Of a stretch of DNA of 64,000 nucleotides, positions 23,571-35,164 are shown one piece after another. Position numbers and translations under genes: made by a program. Each line of letters starts with the position of its first letter. Position 1 is the first letter of the stretch. The notes below the pieces were generated by a model that ran no database searches, was not told where the DNA came from, and saw only the letters and a list, made by a program, of their open reading frames with translations. This DNA comes from Geosiphon pyriformis (taxonomy: Eukaryota > Glomeromycota > Glomeromycetes > Archaeosporales > Geosiphonaceae). The stretch covers positions 1,057,922-1,121,921 of the forward strand of contig JAAOMT010000602.1 in the NCBI GenBank assembly GCA_016748015.1, read 5' to 3'.

Positions 23571-25138
23571 TTTTCCAAAATTCTGTCTGATCAGATCTCA
23601 TCTGTTTACAGCAAGTTTGATGTTCTCTGTGGCAATAATTTCTCAGTCTTGAAAGATATCTCAATTCAGTTTTCTGTGTTTGCTATGGGTTCAGTAGTAG
23701 AAAATGTCCTGGAAAAGGGTCGGAAAATTTGGTTGGTTTTGCAGAACATGTGCAAAACATATAATTCAGTTAGGTAACATTATTTGAAGTCCTGTTTGGA
23801 GCACATCAAAATGTGTGCTGAATTTATTAAATTTTTTGGAAATATTCATAAAAACAGAGTTAATAGGATTATGACTGACTTTGGACTTTTAGACAGTTAT
23901 GTGGTTCATGATAAATTAGATCAGAGTGAGGTATTTTCTCCATTTCTTTGAAGAATTTTTTATGATCTTTTGCTGTGTGAAGTTAAAAGATAGGAATGAC
24001 TGTGTAGTTATAAAATTAACTTAAATTTTGTGGCGAAAACTGATAAGATTGAGACCTATAGCAGTAGATTTTCTTTCTTTATTGTTGGTGCTTTTGTTGA
24101 TGATACAATATAGGTGGAAAATAGCCAAGCATTAACACAATATATTTTGGATATTGCTAGTGAGTTTTTTGAGATTAATGATATTTCTATTAATGTTAAC
24201 AAGACTGTAACAATTTTTATTAATCAAAGAGTGTCAAATGCTTCCTTGTGCATCAGTGGCCAACTTATTTCTATTGCAAAAAAGGGTAAAACTCATAGAT
24301 ATCTGGGTATTTTTTTGTCTATAGAGAATTTATCCAAACTGAGTATTGCTAAGGCTTATGCAGATATTAAATTTTTTTTGAATATGGTTTTTAGAAAGGC
24401 AGTATTGGACAAGTAATTCTCTTATTTAGTTTTAGTAGTTTTTCAACCTATTATCAGTTATCATACATAATTCAGTTTTATTACAAAGAGTGTGTGCTGA
24501 AAGTAGGATGTTTTAATTAGGAAAAGACTTAGATCTAAAACCTTTTTGCCAAAAGATTTCTCCAATGATCATCTTTTTTTGTACAATCTAAAGTCTTTTA
24601 AAGAGGTGCAGACTGAAGCAAAGATTGCTTTAGTGTTTGGTTTTTCTAATGCCTCTGGGATTCTTGGCCATTTGTTTGAACATCATATTTTGGACTTGCA
24701 GGTTCTGGAGTGGGCATCTCTGAATCTTTTGTATTGTCTGGTCAAATTAAAAGTCAATCCATTAAATAATTTTCTGGCTGGAATTATAAGGGTCTTTTTA
24801 GATGTTAATGTTTCTTTTGTCAATAATTTATTTTGTGTGTTTTGTAATTCTGGTCATTTTTAAATGTCTGAGATCTTGGGAGCCAAATATTATTTTAATG
24901 TGGTGCATTTATTGAAGCATTTTGGTATTACTTTTGGAGATTGCTTAATAACAAAACATGATAGTGTTATAGAGTGGAAGACTTTCTGGTGTTGGAAAAA
25001 ATTGAGTCCTAAAGATTTGATGCCAGCTTGATTTAGTAAGGCCTTGATATATATAAACAATTGTCTAGTAGAATCTGACAGTTGTATTACTGTTGCAGTC
25101 AGTTCTAGTTTTATTTGTTCAAGTGAATTTATGGATGT
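23571..25138 (+). pseudogene. LINE ORF2, reverse transcriptase part (LINE L2, left half)
   Basis: 5'-truncated non-LTR element. It reads KILSDRI, a YDVL-like FDVLCGNNFS block, the RT motif LVLQNMCKTYNS, and the catalytic FVDDTI at about 24,093 (this family has Phe for Tyr). It continues with RVSNASLCISGQ and thumb-region blocks up to SSSFICSSEFMDV. Stops lie at family Trp/Arg/Gln positions, for example TAG after FVDDTI. The frame ends at the gypsy insertion at 25,139 and resumes at about 36,578. The close relative at 61,500-63,150 gives the expected full order. Confidence 0.88.
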
Positions 25139-25891
25139 TGTTATGCATAAAATATAGAAAGTATATTAGCATATAAATTAGCCAATCAGAAATAGCCATA
25201 GTAAATATAGAATTCCAAGATTCCTGGTATAAGGAATTGAGGAATCAAGAAATCTCAATTATGTATATATAGCAGTAGTATTAAAAGGAGAAAAGACAGA
25301 ATCCTTTAGTTAGAGACTTTTAAGTTTAGATTTGATTTAGACAACCTTTCACATCACAAATACCAATAAATAATTATTCACTATTTTTATCTACTCTTCA
25401 CTATTAATACTTTATGTTGATAATAATTAGTACTTAACCATACTGGAACAATAGCTCTTGATCACAGCTATTGACAGAATACTAACTTGCAAAACACCTT
25501 GGCTTATTTTCTTTATCTTTTTTTATTTTTCTTTTGTTTTCTTTTTTTTATTTGTGTTGTGTTTATTAATTGATTAAGAGTTAAGTGCTAAGATATAAGA
25601 CATTATAGGGACTGGTAAAAAACCTGTGAAACAAAAGTAAAATACTCATAAATTTGAGGATAGCTTACCAAGAGGATTACTGGCCACCATACTGAGAAAG
25701 AAATTCAATAGAATTGTGATTCCAGGAGGCTACTAAAAACAACTATTGAATTTCTGTCTATTATACAAAAGACTCAACTCAAAACTTTCAGATACCACTA
25801 ACATACCAATATTACTAACATCAATGAGATATTAAGCACCAAATTATGGGTTTGTTATTTGATTTGAGACCCTAAATATTCATCTGTAATA
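25139..25891 (+). repeat. 5' LTR of element C (LTR family 1)
   Basis: 753 bp from TGTTATGCATAAAATATAG to CATCTGTAATA, with the TATATATAG box at 25,264-25,272. It is preceded by ATGT (25,135-25,138), the same four bases that follow the 3' LTR. It is 138 bp shorter than its partner because of fewer short repeats in U3. Confidence 0.93.
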
Positions 25892-25893
25892 TT

Positions 25894-25911
25894 TGATGCT
25901 TCCTGTAAGGT
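25894..25911 (+). other. Primer binding site of element C
   Basis: TTGATGCTTCCTGTAAGG follows the LTR by two bases. Other copies read TGGTGCTTCCTGTGAGG, so this copy has two G->A changes, including one in the TGG that pairs with the tRNA CCA end. Confidence 0.65.
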
Positions 25912-25929
25912 ATAATCCTACAGAGAACT

Positions 25930-27990
25930 AGCACCAACAGCAATTATCCAAAAGTAGCAGAACCAGAAAACATAGGAGCAAATCATTTAGGATTTGCCAA
26001 ATCCCTGTTTCAACAGTACAGCCAACAATTAGGATTAAACAATAATCATTTCCCAGTGGAATCAGCCTTCAACTTCTATGTTAATGATAAAATCACAGAC
26101 TGCTTAGGAGGAACTGTTAACATCAAATCAGCAAGAAAAAACTTTTATACAAAATTATTTCAATACATCAGCTTACTAAAAAACCACAGTTTCGTACCAA
26201 TTATCAAGAAAATCAACCAAACCATTGAAAGATACACTCAACAACAATTTTTTATTACCTACACAGACAAAGGCAAAGAAAAGTTACAAACACCAACAGT
26301 AATGTCTAAAGAAATACAACTACTAACTTGGAAGAAAACAAGAATAGAATTACCAATAAATCTATCATACTACTATACACCAGGAAGTGCCATCAACATC
26401 ATATTAACAGACATGTTCACATCAACCATGACATTAACATTTAGACAATTCCCATTTCAGAGTAAACAAAGGAAAAAAGATCTTCTAAAACCATATGGTG
26501 CGTATTTTGAAGAATTTAAGTCATGATTGCTAATGCCATTAGGACTTTGATTCCCACCACCCCAACCAGATTTCAGAACCACAAGTTCCTGGGAAATAAC
26601 AGAATTGGAAGAAGAACAGAAAGAAAAGGAAGAAGAATTTCAAAATTAAAAATTTACTTACTAGAACCTGATCCCCAAAAACCCAGAAGTTGAAACCTTG
26701 AATCTTCAAACTCAGCAAAATCTAAACTTGAAAAATCCAGAAATCAGAACTCCGAATATTCAAGTACTACCAAATCAAAACAATCTAAACCCAAGTTAAT
26801 TAATCAGAAAAACTTATCTTCAGTAATCATCATTGATCAGCCACCTATTGAACTGATTCAACAGCAGCAAATATTACTGCAGCAGCCATTACAACAGCCA
26901 TTTCAACCATCACAACAACCCAACTTAGATCCAATGGCATACATACCAATTGCAAAACTTGAAAAATTTACCAGCAAAAAAGATGATGCCCAAGAATGGC
27001 TAAATAATGTGGAAAAAGCCATTACAGCCAATGAATGGAATGATGCCAGAGCCATGCAAGCCATCCCATATTTTCTATAGAACACTACTGACTTATGGTA
27101 CCAAAGTCTGATCAACAAATCTCAAGATTTCAATACATTCAAAATTGAGTTTTTGAGATATTTCAACAACAATAACAGCATCAACTGGCTAGTAAACATC
27201 TTCACTACTATTAAACAAAGAAAAACCAAAGCTGTTATCATGTACTTAGGATGCTTCCACAGGAATTTGCACTAGATCTAAGTCATCGATGCCAATTATT
27301 TCACAGTGGCCCAAATTCTAAACCAATTTATTCATGGATTATGCAGTAGTATCCTGCAATCCATATGTCCAATGCATTCAGCTGATCTGCAAGCAGTTGT
27401 CACAAATGCCAGAGATTTTGAAGCAGCCAAATTAGAAGCTAACCACATCCAAGCCATAAATTTAGTGATGAATAGATCATCTGAATTGGATTCCAAATTG
27501 AAACAATTCAGTAATTTAATTAACTAGAAGCTTGAAGGATACTTAGCTAACAATCATGCAATTTATCAGCCACCCCAACAACACAATAATTTAGGAACCA
27601 CAAATCATTCACAAAATCAGTCGCATCCTTCATTATTATCCAATCAGCCATGACAGCAAGAGATGCATATCTGCCACTACTGTGGTAAACAAGGACATTT
27701 AAAAATTGATTGTAGGTTAAAAATAGACAATCAACAATTGGGAAACCAATTTTGAAACTCCAATTGCCAGTTTCAAACTCCGAGATATCAACCCAATTCA
27801 GAAATTTATCAAGCAAATTACCTATCAGTGATGCAGTAACTAATTTACCAACCACCTGTGTATTAATCTCTAATTTATCAATTACAGTCTCAAATAATAT
27901 ATCAACTGCAGTCATCAGTAATCTATTAATTCCAACAAATTCCAACCCTGCCACCAAACTCAGCTCAGATGACATCAGAGAATTCTCGAT
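25930..27990 (+). pseudogene. Ty3/gypsy Gag with CCHC knuckle (element C)
   Basis: Frame 1 covers the N-terminal part (25,954-26,526, HLGFAKSLFQQY and FNFYVNDKITD blocks). The reading then moves to frame 3 for the Gag core (about 26,935-27,527, KLEKFTSKKDDAQEWL then AQILNQFIHGL) and the zinc knuckle CHYCGKQGHLKIDC at 27,672-27,713, all ligands present. A frameshift therefore lies between about 26,530 and 26,930. Stops include TAG at the likely Gln before KLEGYL. The Pro/Gln-rich linker leads to the protease. Gag would form the particle and package element RNA. Confidence 0.88.
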
Positions 27991-29700
27991 TTAGGGTTAC
28001 TTAAAACTGGAGATTGGCAATAGTTGTTCATCAACTGATTCTCAACTCATCAAACCAGCCATCAGAATCACACCAGCAGAGTTTAAGGACTGAATATACC
28101 CAAAACCCGAGTTCTCAGAACTATTTAAGTCTTCTGGTTACCCCAGAAGATGCCTTATCTAATAACATGGAGACCCACCAAACACAGCCACTTACTAGCA
28201 ATATTTTACCAGCCGCCAGTACTGAAAATGAATCATTGGTCACTATATTCCCTTTTGATCTTGACAAAATTACACCAGTTCTATTATTTAGTGGAGCCGC
28301 TCTTAACACCAAACTAATCACAACCATGTATACTGACACTAAAGTTGATAATCAACCTATCAAGCTTATCCTTAATAGTGAGTCAATAGGCAGCATAATC
28401 ACATGACAACTTATGAACCAATAAGGTTGCCAAGTTGATCATACTGTCAGCATCAGAATTATTACAGCTGATGAAGCTACAAAAACTTCCATCAGCGAGA
28501 TTGATGACTTCCCTTTTGAAATTAATGGCATTACTATATTAATTAAAGTTCTAGTAATAGAAGCCACTCAATACCAGACACTCATTGACAATGATTGGCT
28601 GTTCAAAATAAATGCAACTCTTAATTGAACCACACAGAAACTACAGCTTAGCCAGAATGGTCAACACACACAGGTATCTGCCATGTGTAGACACTTCAAA
28701 CTTATTACCACACCATCAGCTCCACTTATTAAATTTGAGGAAGAAAAAAAAAATCTACCTAAAAAGCCTATTAAATATCCTAAGCTAATGAAGATTACAA
28801 CAAGCTATCACCAATACTTTCTTGAAATGACAAGGGAAAAATAAAGTGAAAAGAAAAATCTATCTGGAATGCTGACCAAGCCTGGGAAACCAACAATAAT
28901 CAAGACAAATTAACAACAACTTGGGAGTGGAAAGAAGATAACAATAAGGGAAAAAAGAAAGAGAAAGAAAATTTAACACCAACCACTACTTATAGCTCAT
29001 ACACTTACTCTTTACTATAGTCATCTAACTATTGCCAACCAAAATTGGTATGTGTAAATTGCAGCAAAAAATTGTCGTCAATGGGTGCATGCTATGGCAA
29101 TGACAAAAAATACTCTACAGCAACAAAGTTCTATTGTTGCCCATACATTATAGAATGGTTTGGATGCCCAAAAAGACCAGGAAAATGAGATAACAAACCC
29201 TGTCTTGCATGTGAAACTATTTTGCTTGATGAAAGAATGTAGAATAACATTCCTGGGCAAGGAAAAATGTGTGATGAGACATGCCAGTATATCATCCTGA
29301 TAAACAACTGGGTATGCAAAAAAACTCCAATTGACAATGTCTGGAAAAAAGTGTTGTAACAATTGAAAAAATATTTTTATAATGAACATGAAATCTAGAG
29401 AATGGTAAGTGTGAAAGCAGAAGATGTTACTACCAGCGAGTTATTAGAAATTAAGAATAACTCACTCTCACTGCCTGAATCTAAATACGTTCTCACCTTT
29501 GATGTCTTTGCCAACATTGAAGACAATCCAGAAGAATTCCATGAACATTATCAGTAATTAGCACCCACTAGAGAAAAACAAGAGCAGCATTTAGAGCAGT
29601 TGAATACTCAATTATGTCAATATTGCTTAATTCTCTGTGACTTTCAATATTGTAATGAGTGTGATCTTATTTACAATCCACTCATCTACATGATCTACAT
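27991..29700 (+). pseudogene. Ty3/gypsy protease and Cys-rich module (element C)
   Basis: Frame 3 carries the protease: KLILNSES at about 28,365-28,385 (Asn replaces the catalytic Asp and Glu replaces the Gly), then ITADEATK, EIDDFPFEINGI and QTLIDNDWL. The frame changes to 2 between about 28,840 and 29,040. Next is a Cys-rich module: CVNC, an FYCC element, CLAC, CDETC, then CQYC and CNEC near 29,610-29,665. It is the same arrangement as in B and the start of D. TGA/TAG/TAA stops fall at probable Trp and Gln codons. The protease cannot be active as written; the Cys module is likely zinc-binding. Confidence 0.85.
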
Positions 29701-30721
29701 GATTCCAAAAGAAGATGAACCAATCAACAACTGTACATTGGAATTGGAATCAATTTTCAATCCCAATTCAAACTTTAACAACAATGATGATAAAAACAAT
29801 GGTTTCAGCTCTGCTCAAAATAACAACAAAAATAACAACAATTTGGACTCTGATTCAAACCCCAAAACATTTATCACACTTTCTGACCTTACTAAGAAGC
29901 AGGAACTTAAATGGTTCAGCAATAATGATAAAAGTATTATGCCAGAACACATGCATAATACTGATGCCAGATTTGATCTGAGATATTCAGAAAAAGATGT
30001 CATCAAATTAGAACCACATTTGCACACAAACATTGATCTCAAAGTAGCACTGAAAATTTTAGCAACAACAATAGTTTAACTAGCATCTAAAAGTAGTTTA
30101 ATGAAAAAGGAAATCAACTTTAGAAAAGGAATAATTGATGCAGGATATATAAGAAATATTATTGCAATGCTACAATATGATTTAAAAAAGGCCTATATCA
30201 TAGAGCCAAATGAAAAGATAGCACAAACAATATTCTTGCCTTTGGTAAAAGTAGCTCAATTAGTATTAGTGAGAAACAGGAAAGAATTAGAGATTACAGC
30301 AAGAGAGATACAGAGATTTGGGTCCACAAGTAGAATAGATGTACCAGTCAATATGGCAGAAGAAAAAATTGTTGACAAGGAAGAAATTATCTCCACCTGT
30401 TAATCAATTTTCATTCCATTATATAACCAGTACATGGTAATTATAGAGAGAAAAGTAAGGGATCAGTTTCAAATTTTTGAGGCAGAAGCAACTTTTTGTG
30501 AATCAGAAGAGATTGGATTAGTCAATCTACATATACTAGCTAAGAACCATAGTCACATTAAAATTTCCATTTACAACAATACGGGAAACATCATCAAGAT
30601 ACCAGAAAGAACTATCATTGAATACTTAATCACCGAAATTAAAAACCAACTGCTGGATATCATTCCAGACTTTCCACAATTGTGTGGATATATGAATATT
30701 ACATTACAAACAATATACAGA
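29701..30721 (+). pseudogene. dUTPase domain within gypsy Pol (element C)
   Basis: Frame 2 throughout. After an acidic Asn-rich linker, a trimeric dUTPase fold is recognisable from 29,939 to about 30,345. Motif 1 is DARFDL (29,963-29,980, usual AGFDL). Motif 2 is SKSSL (about 30,086-30,100). Motif 3 is GIIDAGY with the catalytic Asp (about 30,128-30,148). Motif 4 is VAQLV (about 30,248). Motif 5 is RFGSTS (about 30,314), the phosphate-binding P-loop-like GFGSTG. Single TAA stops occur at 30,077 (likely Gln codon) and 30,401. The enzyme would hydrolyse dUTP and keep uracil out of element cDNA. A linker with LVNLHI and PDFPQLCGY joins it to RT. Element E keeps a remnant of the same domain. Confidence 0.9.
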
Positions 30722-32170
30722 TGAGAAGAATGTTATCTGCTCCAACCAGAACAATTGGAACAGATGAACTTGGAAAACTTAGATCCACTACAACATATGC
30801 AGTTCAAGATATTACTCAACAATTTCAATGACATTTTTGCCACCAAAAATGAATTTGGCAGAACTGACATTATCCAATATCAAATTAAGACTGGAGATGC
30901 AATGCCAATTAAACAGAGAGCATACAGAATACCACCAACTAGCCATGAAATCATTTGGCAAGAAATCAATTAAATGCTTAACAATAAGTTAATTCAACTA
31001 TCAATGAGTCCATGGTCATCACCAATGGTATTAGTTCATAAAAAGAATGAAAAAATCTGTTTTTGTGTGGATTACCAAAAACTAAATAGAGTGACAAAAG
31101 AAGATAGTTACCCAACTCCAAAAATACAAGAACTGTTTGACACTTTTGGTGGAAAGAAATAGTTCTCAACACTAGACTTAGACAGTGGTTACTGACAAAT
31201 AGTCATGAAACCAGAAGATAAAGAGAAGACAGTATTTACAATGCAAGAAGGAAATTTTGAATTTGAGATTATGCCATTTGGCTTAATGAATGCTCCCACC
31301 ACATTTCAATGACTTATGGAGATTGTCTATACCAAATTGCTATGGAAATTAGTAGTTGTATACTTGGATGACACCAATGTGTTCTCAAAAATATTTAATG
31401 ACCATTTGTATCATCTCCAACAAGTATTTGAAAGACTCAGATAAGCAGAATTGAAACTAAATGCCAATAAATGTTTCTTTGGAAAAACTGAACTCAAGTT
31501 TTTGGGACATGTTGTGAACCAAGATGGAATCAAAATGGATCCAAACAAGATTGAGATTGTCAAAAACTTTCCAGTACCAAATAATCTCACAGAATTAAGA
31601 GCATTCTTGGGATTTGCTGGATACTACTGTCATTTTATCAAGAACTTTTCCAAAATAGCTCAACCACTACACCAACTCCAAACAAAGAACACCAAATATG
31701 AATAAACTGAAACTTAGCAAAAAGCTTTTAATACATTAAGAAAAAAGCTTATTCAAGCTCTAGTACTAATCTATCTGGATCATAGCAAGCCATTCATAAT
31801 CACAATTGATGTATCTGGTCAAACATTGGGAACAGTATTATCTCAGAAAGGACCAGACAGATGAGAACATCCAGTAACTTATGCAAGTAGAAGCTTAAGT
31901 CCAGCTGAAAAGAACTATGAAATTCCAGCACTGAAACACTTAACTATTTATTGGGCTATTATTAAATGGAAAAAATACTTGAGTCAGAAGTTTGACATAT
32001 ATACTGATCACAAAAGATTGATTTTAATTCAGAAACAAAAATTTGGAGATGATCACCATGCCAGATAGAAAATAGAACTTTCATCATTTAATTATACAGT
32101 ATATTATAAAAAAGGAAAAAAAAATGGAAATGCCAATGGATTGTTGTGAATGAGACAAATTTAAAAACAT
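30722..32170 (+). pseudogene. Ty3/gypsy reverse transcriptase and RNase H (element C)
   Basis: Frame 2. RT blocks in order: MPIKQRAYR, MSPWSSPMVLV, FCVDYQKLN, STLDLDSGY (first catalytic Asp), MPFGLMNAPTTFQ, and the YLDD box at 31,361-31,372. Then LKFLGHVV and LRAFLGFAGYY lead into the RNase H: IDVSGQTLG, YASRSLSPAEKNYE and the DIYTDHK block. Stops at 30,722, 30,971, 31,160, about 31,190, 31,310 and 31,442 and later are mostly at Trp or Gln positions by family comparison. The catalytic residues themselves are intact. Confidence 0.93.
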
Positions 32171-33440
32171 TGCAACCCAAAAATATAACAAAAGATAAAT
32201 ATACAAAAATACCAACAACTCTAATATTATATAAATACCCAATTATTCAAAGAGAAATTATCTCAATAGAAACAAAGGAACATAAAACAACAATCAAAAT
32301 ATTTTATTAACCATCAAAATATACTTTACTGAAAGAACAGAAAAAATCCAGATTAACCAACCAGAGTAATCACAGAACCAGAAAAAGAGACAATATTGTT
32401 TAACATGCATTCAAATTCAACAGCAGGACATTTTCATAAAAAAGCAACCATAGAAAAAACCAGAAAAAGACATTATTGGCCATCAATGTATTTGGACATT
32501 ATTCAATATGTGCAAAGTTGTGATGTTTGTCAAAGAAGAGGTGAAACAAAATCCAGTGAACTATTAAGACCAATCAAAGTGAGACAACCATTTGATCACA
32601 TTGGAATTGACTTAGTCAGACCATTAACAATCACCAGCAGAGGCAACAGATATATCACAGTAGCCATAGATTATTTCACAAAATGGCCAGAAGCAAAACC
32701 CATTCAAAAAGCAGATGCAAAATCCATTGCCAAATTCGTTCATCAAGACTTGATCTGCCGATACAGATGTCCAAAAGAATTGTTATCAGATCAAGGAACT
32801 CACTTTATGAATAGAACATTAACAGAATTAAGTCAAAGATTTGGAATAAAAAGACCATTACCATACCATCCACAAACAAATGGGCTAGTTGAAAGGTTTA
32901 ACAGAACATTGTGTAAAACAATTGCCAAAATCAGCCAAAAAAACCAGAATGAATAAGATTTGTTCATACTATTAGTATTATTTACTTATCGGACAATAAA
33001 GCAAGACACTACACAAGCAACATTATTTAAATTAGTATATGATAGAACAGCAACAATACCAGTTGAGATAGAAGTCAACACTTATCCAACAGAACCAATA
33101 ACTGAAGACAATTTTCAAGAAACATTGTTGAAAAGAACATATGACTTAATAGAAACACTAAAAAACAAAAGACAAAGAGCAGCTAATAACATCCAAAAGT
33201 CACAAAAAAAACAAAAAGAAAGACATGATAACCAACTACCAGATAAACCAGTTGAATTCAAAATTGGAGACAAAGTACTTTTACATTATACCAAAGCAGA
33301 AAAACAATGGAGTGAAAAATTTGATTCCAAATAGGATGGACTATTTCACATAGAAGAAAGTCTTGGAAATGGAGCTTATAAATTAAGATGGAACAACAAA
33401 ATTTTAGCCAAAGCAGCATATGGTAATTGACTGAAACCAT
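32171..33440 (+). pseudogene. Ty3/gypsy integrase (element C)
   Basis: Same frame 2. HHCC zinc module (NSTAGH, then CDVC) at 32,402-32,545. Catalytic core: Asp in GIDLVRP, Asp in SDQGTHF, Glu in NGLVERFN (about 32,885-32,910). A C-terminal domain with EFKIGDKVLLHYTK and the DGLFHIEESLGNGAYKLR block follows, its preceding Trp now TAG at 33,332. The TAA at 32,954 replaces the Trp/Asp region that element A reads as a TGA. No chromodomain is visible. It is more than 80% similar by eye to element A's integrase. Confidence 0.92.
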
Positions 33441-34254
33441 ATTATCATATAATGTCACCATTCACTAGTAATATTTCACAATTAGGAGTACAGCAAATAC
33501 TAGTTCAACCAGATGAGATTTCACAAAATCTGGAATCAATCATAATTATTGGACCAAACATGTAAAATTAAACAATAAAAAGAGTATATAAAGACATGAT
33601 AGACATGACGAAAGACTCCAGTAAAATAGAAATCACTGATGATATCTACTCACTAGCATAACAACTCTTCTAACTAATTCAACAACAGAATATGGAAATT
33701 ACCATTAATCAACAAACCATTTGATACTAAGATACCAGAAAGAGACCCAAATACAAAAGTCAAAAGAAAACAGAAAACACTATTGACAAAATGGTTCTGA
33801 AAATAAAATTAGCAATAGAAAAACCAATAAGTGTTACCACATATCAAGAGTTAACTAAAAAAACTTGGAAATAGTGGATACACAAATTTTCAAGGAACTT
33901 TTGTTATTTCCACTTGGAATGACACTTGAACATTCAGAACTTATACACAGATAAAACAAAACGATTATTCAACACAACAATACTGCAACAACTAAAACAA
34001 TTTGTGGAAAAGAACAACATGACTACACAGGCAAGAGCTATATATTGGCTATATACAGGATTTCAAGACAGACTGAAAATCTTACTTAATCCAGAAATGG
34101 ACTTTATTACAGTTAACCAAATGGGAAAAATAACCAACATCCAATTTGAAGAATTACAGAACAAAATAATACAAGTAATTCTCAAAAAAGAAGTTCAAAA
34201 AATACTCAAAGACAAAGAATTAGAATTGGAAGATCTTGATAGAGCTCAATATTA
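33441..34254 (+). pseudogene. Pol C-terminal extension of unknown function (element C)
   Basis: The pol frame continues past the integrase for about 270 codons to a TAA just before the PPT. The last 110 codons (33,926-34,255) are open and contain IQNLYTDKTKRLF, QFVEKNN, ARAIYWLYTGFQDR and FEELQNKIIQVIL. Element A has the same segment at 1,921-2,250 with conservative differences and more stops. The composition is helical and charged, with no signal peptide or membrane segment, so it does not look like an envelope. I do not recognise the fold. Confidence 0.7.
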
Positions 34255-34269
34255 AAAAAGAAGAAATAA
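34254..34269 (+). other. Polypurine tract of element C
   Basis: AAAAAAGAAGAAATAA directly before the 3' LTR, equivalent to 2249-2264 in element A. Confidence 0.75.
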
Positions 34270-35160
34270 TATTACACATAAAATATAGAAAGTATATTAG
34301 CATATAAATTAGCCAATTAAAAGTAGCCATAGTAAATGTGAAATTTTAGGATTTTTTTCAAGAGAAATTGCAGGATTCCAGGAATTTCAGGATTCTCGTA
34401 TAAGGAATTACAGGATTCCAGAATTCCAGAATTCTTCTCAAAAGGAATTGCAGGATTCCAGAAATTCCAGGATTCTAGAAATTCTAGGATTCCTGGTATG
34501 AGAAATTGAGAAATCAAGAAATCTCAATTATGTATATATAGCAGTAATATTAGAAGGAGAAAAGACAGAATCTTTTAGTTAGAGATCTCTGAATTTAGAT
34601 TTAATCTAGACAACCTTCCACATTACAAATATCAATAAATAATTATTTACTATCTTAATCCACTCTTCACTATCAACACTTTATGTTGATAGTAATTAAT
34701 ACTTAACCACACTGGAACAATAGCTTTTGATCACAGCTATTAACAGGATACTAACTTGCAAAATGCCTTGGCTTATTTTCTTTATTTTTTTTTATTTTCC
34801 TTTTGTTTTCTTTTCTTTATTTGTGTTGTGTTTATTAATTGATTAAGGATTAAGTGCTGAGATATAAAATGTCATAGAGACTGGTAAAAGACCTGTAAAA
34901 CAAAGGTAGAACACTCATAGATTTGAGAATAGCTTACTAGGAGAATTACCAGTCACTATGCTAAGAAAAAAATTTGATGGAATTGCAATTCTGAAAGACT
35001 ACTGAAAACAACTATTGAATCTCTGTTTATTATACAAAAAACTTAACTCAAAACTTTCAGATACCACCAATATACCAATATTACCAACATCAACGAGATA
35101 TTAAGCACCAAGTTATGGGTTTGTTATTTGATTTGAGACCCCAAATATTCATCTGTAACA
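34270..35160 (+). repeat. 3' LTR of element C (LTR family 1, long form)
   Basis: 891 bp, starting TATTACACATAAAATATAG (TG changed to TA) and ending CATCTGTAACA, followed by ATGT (35,161-35,164). It matches 25,139-25,891 except for substitutions, mostly transitions, and an added run of AATTGCAGGATTCCAGGAATTCC-type repeats at about 34,337-34,500. TATA box at 34,533-34,541. Confidence 0.93.
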
Positions 35161-35164
35161 ATGT

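Noticed and set aside
33926-34254. Envelope-like ORF after the integrase.
   Set aside because: In frame with pol, with no signal peptide, transmembrane helix or cleavage motif.
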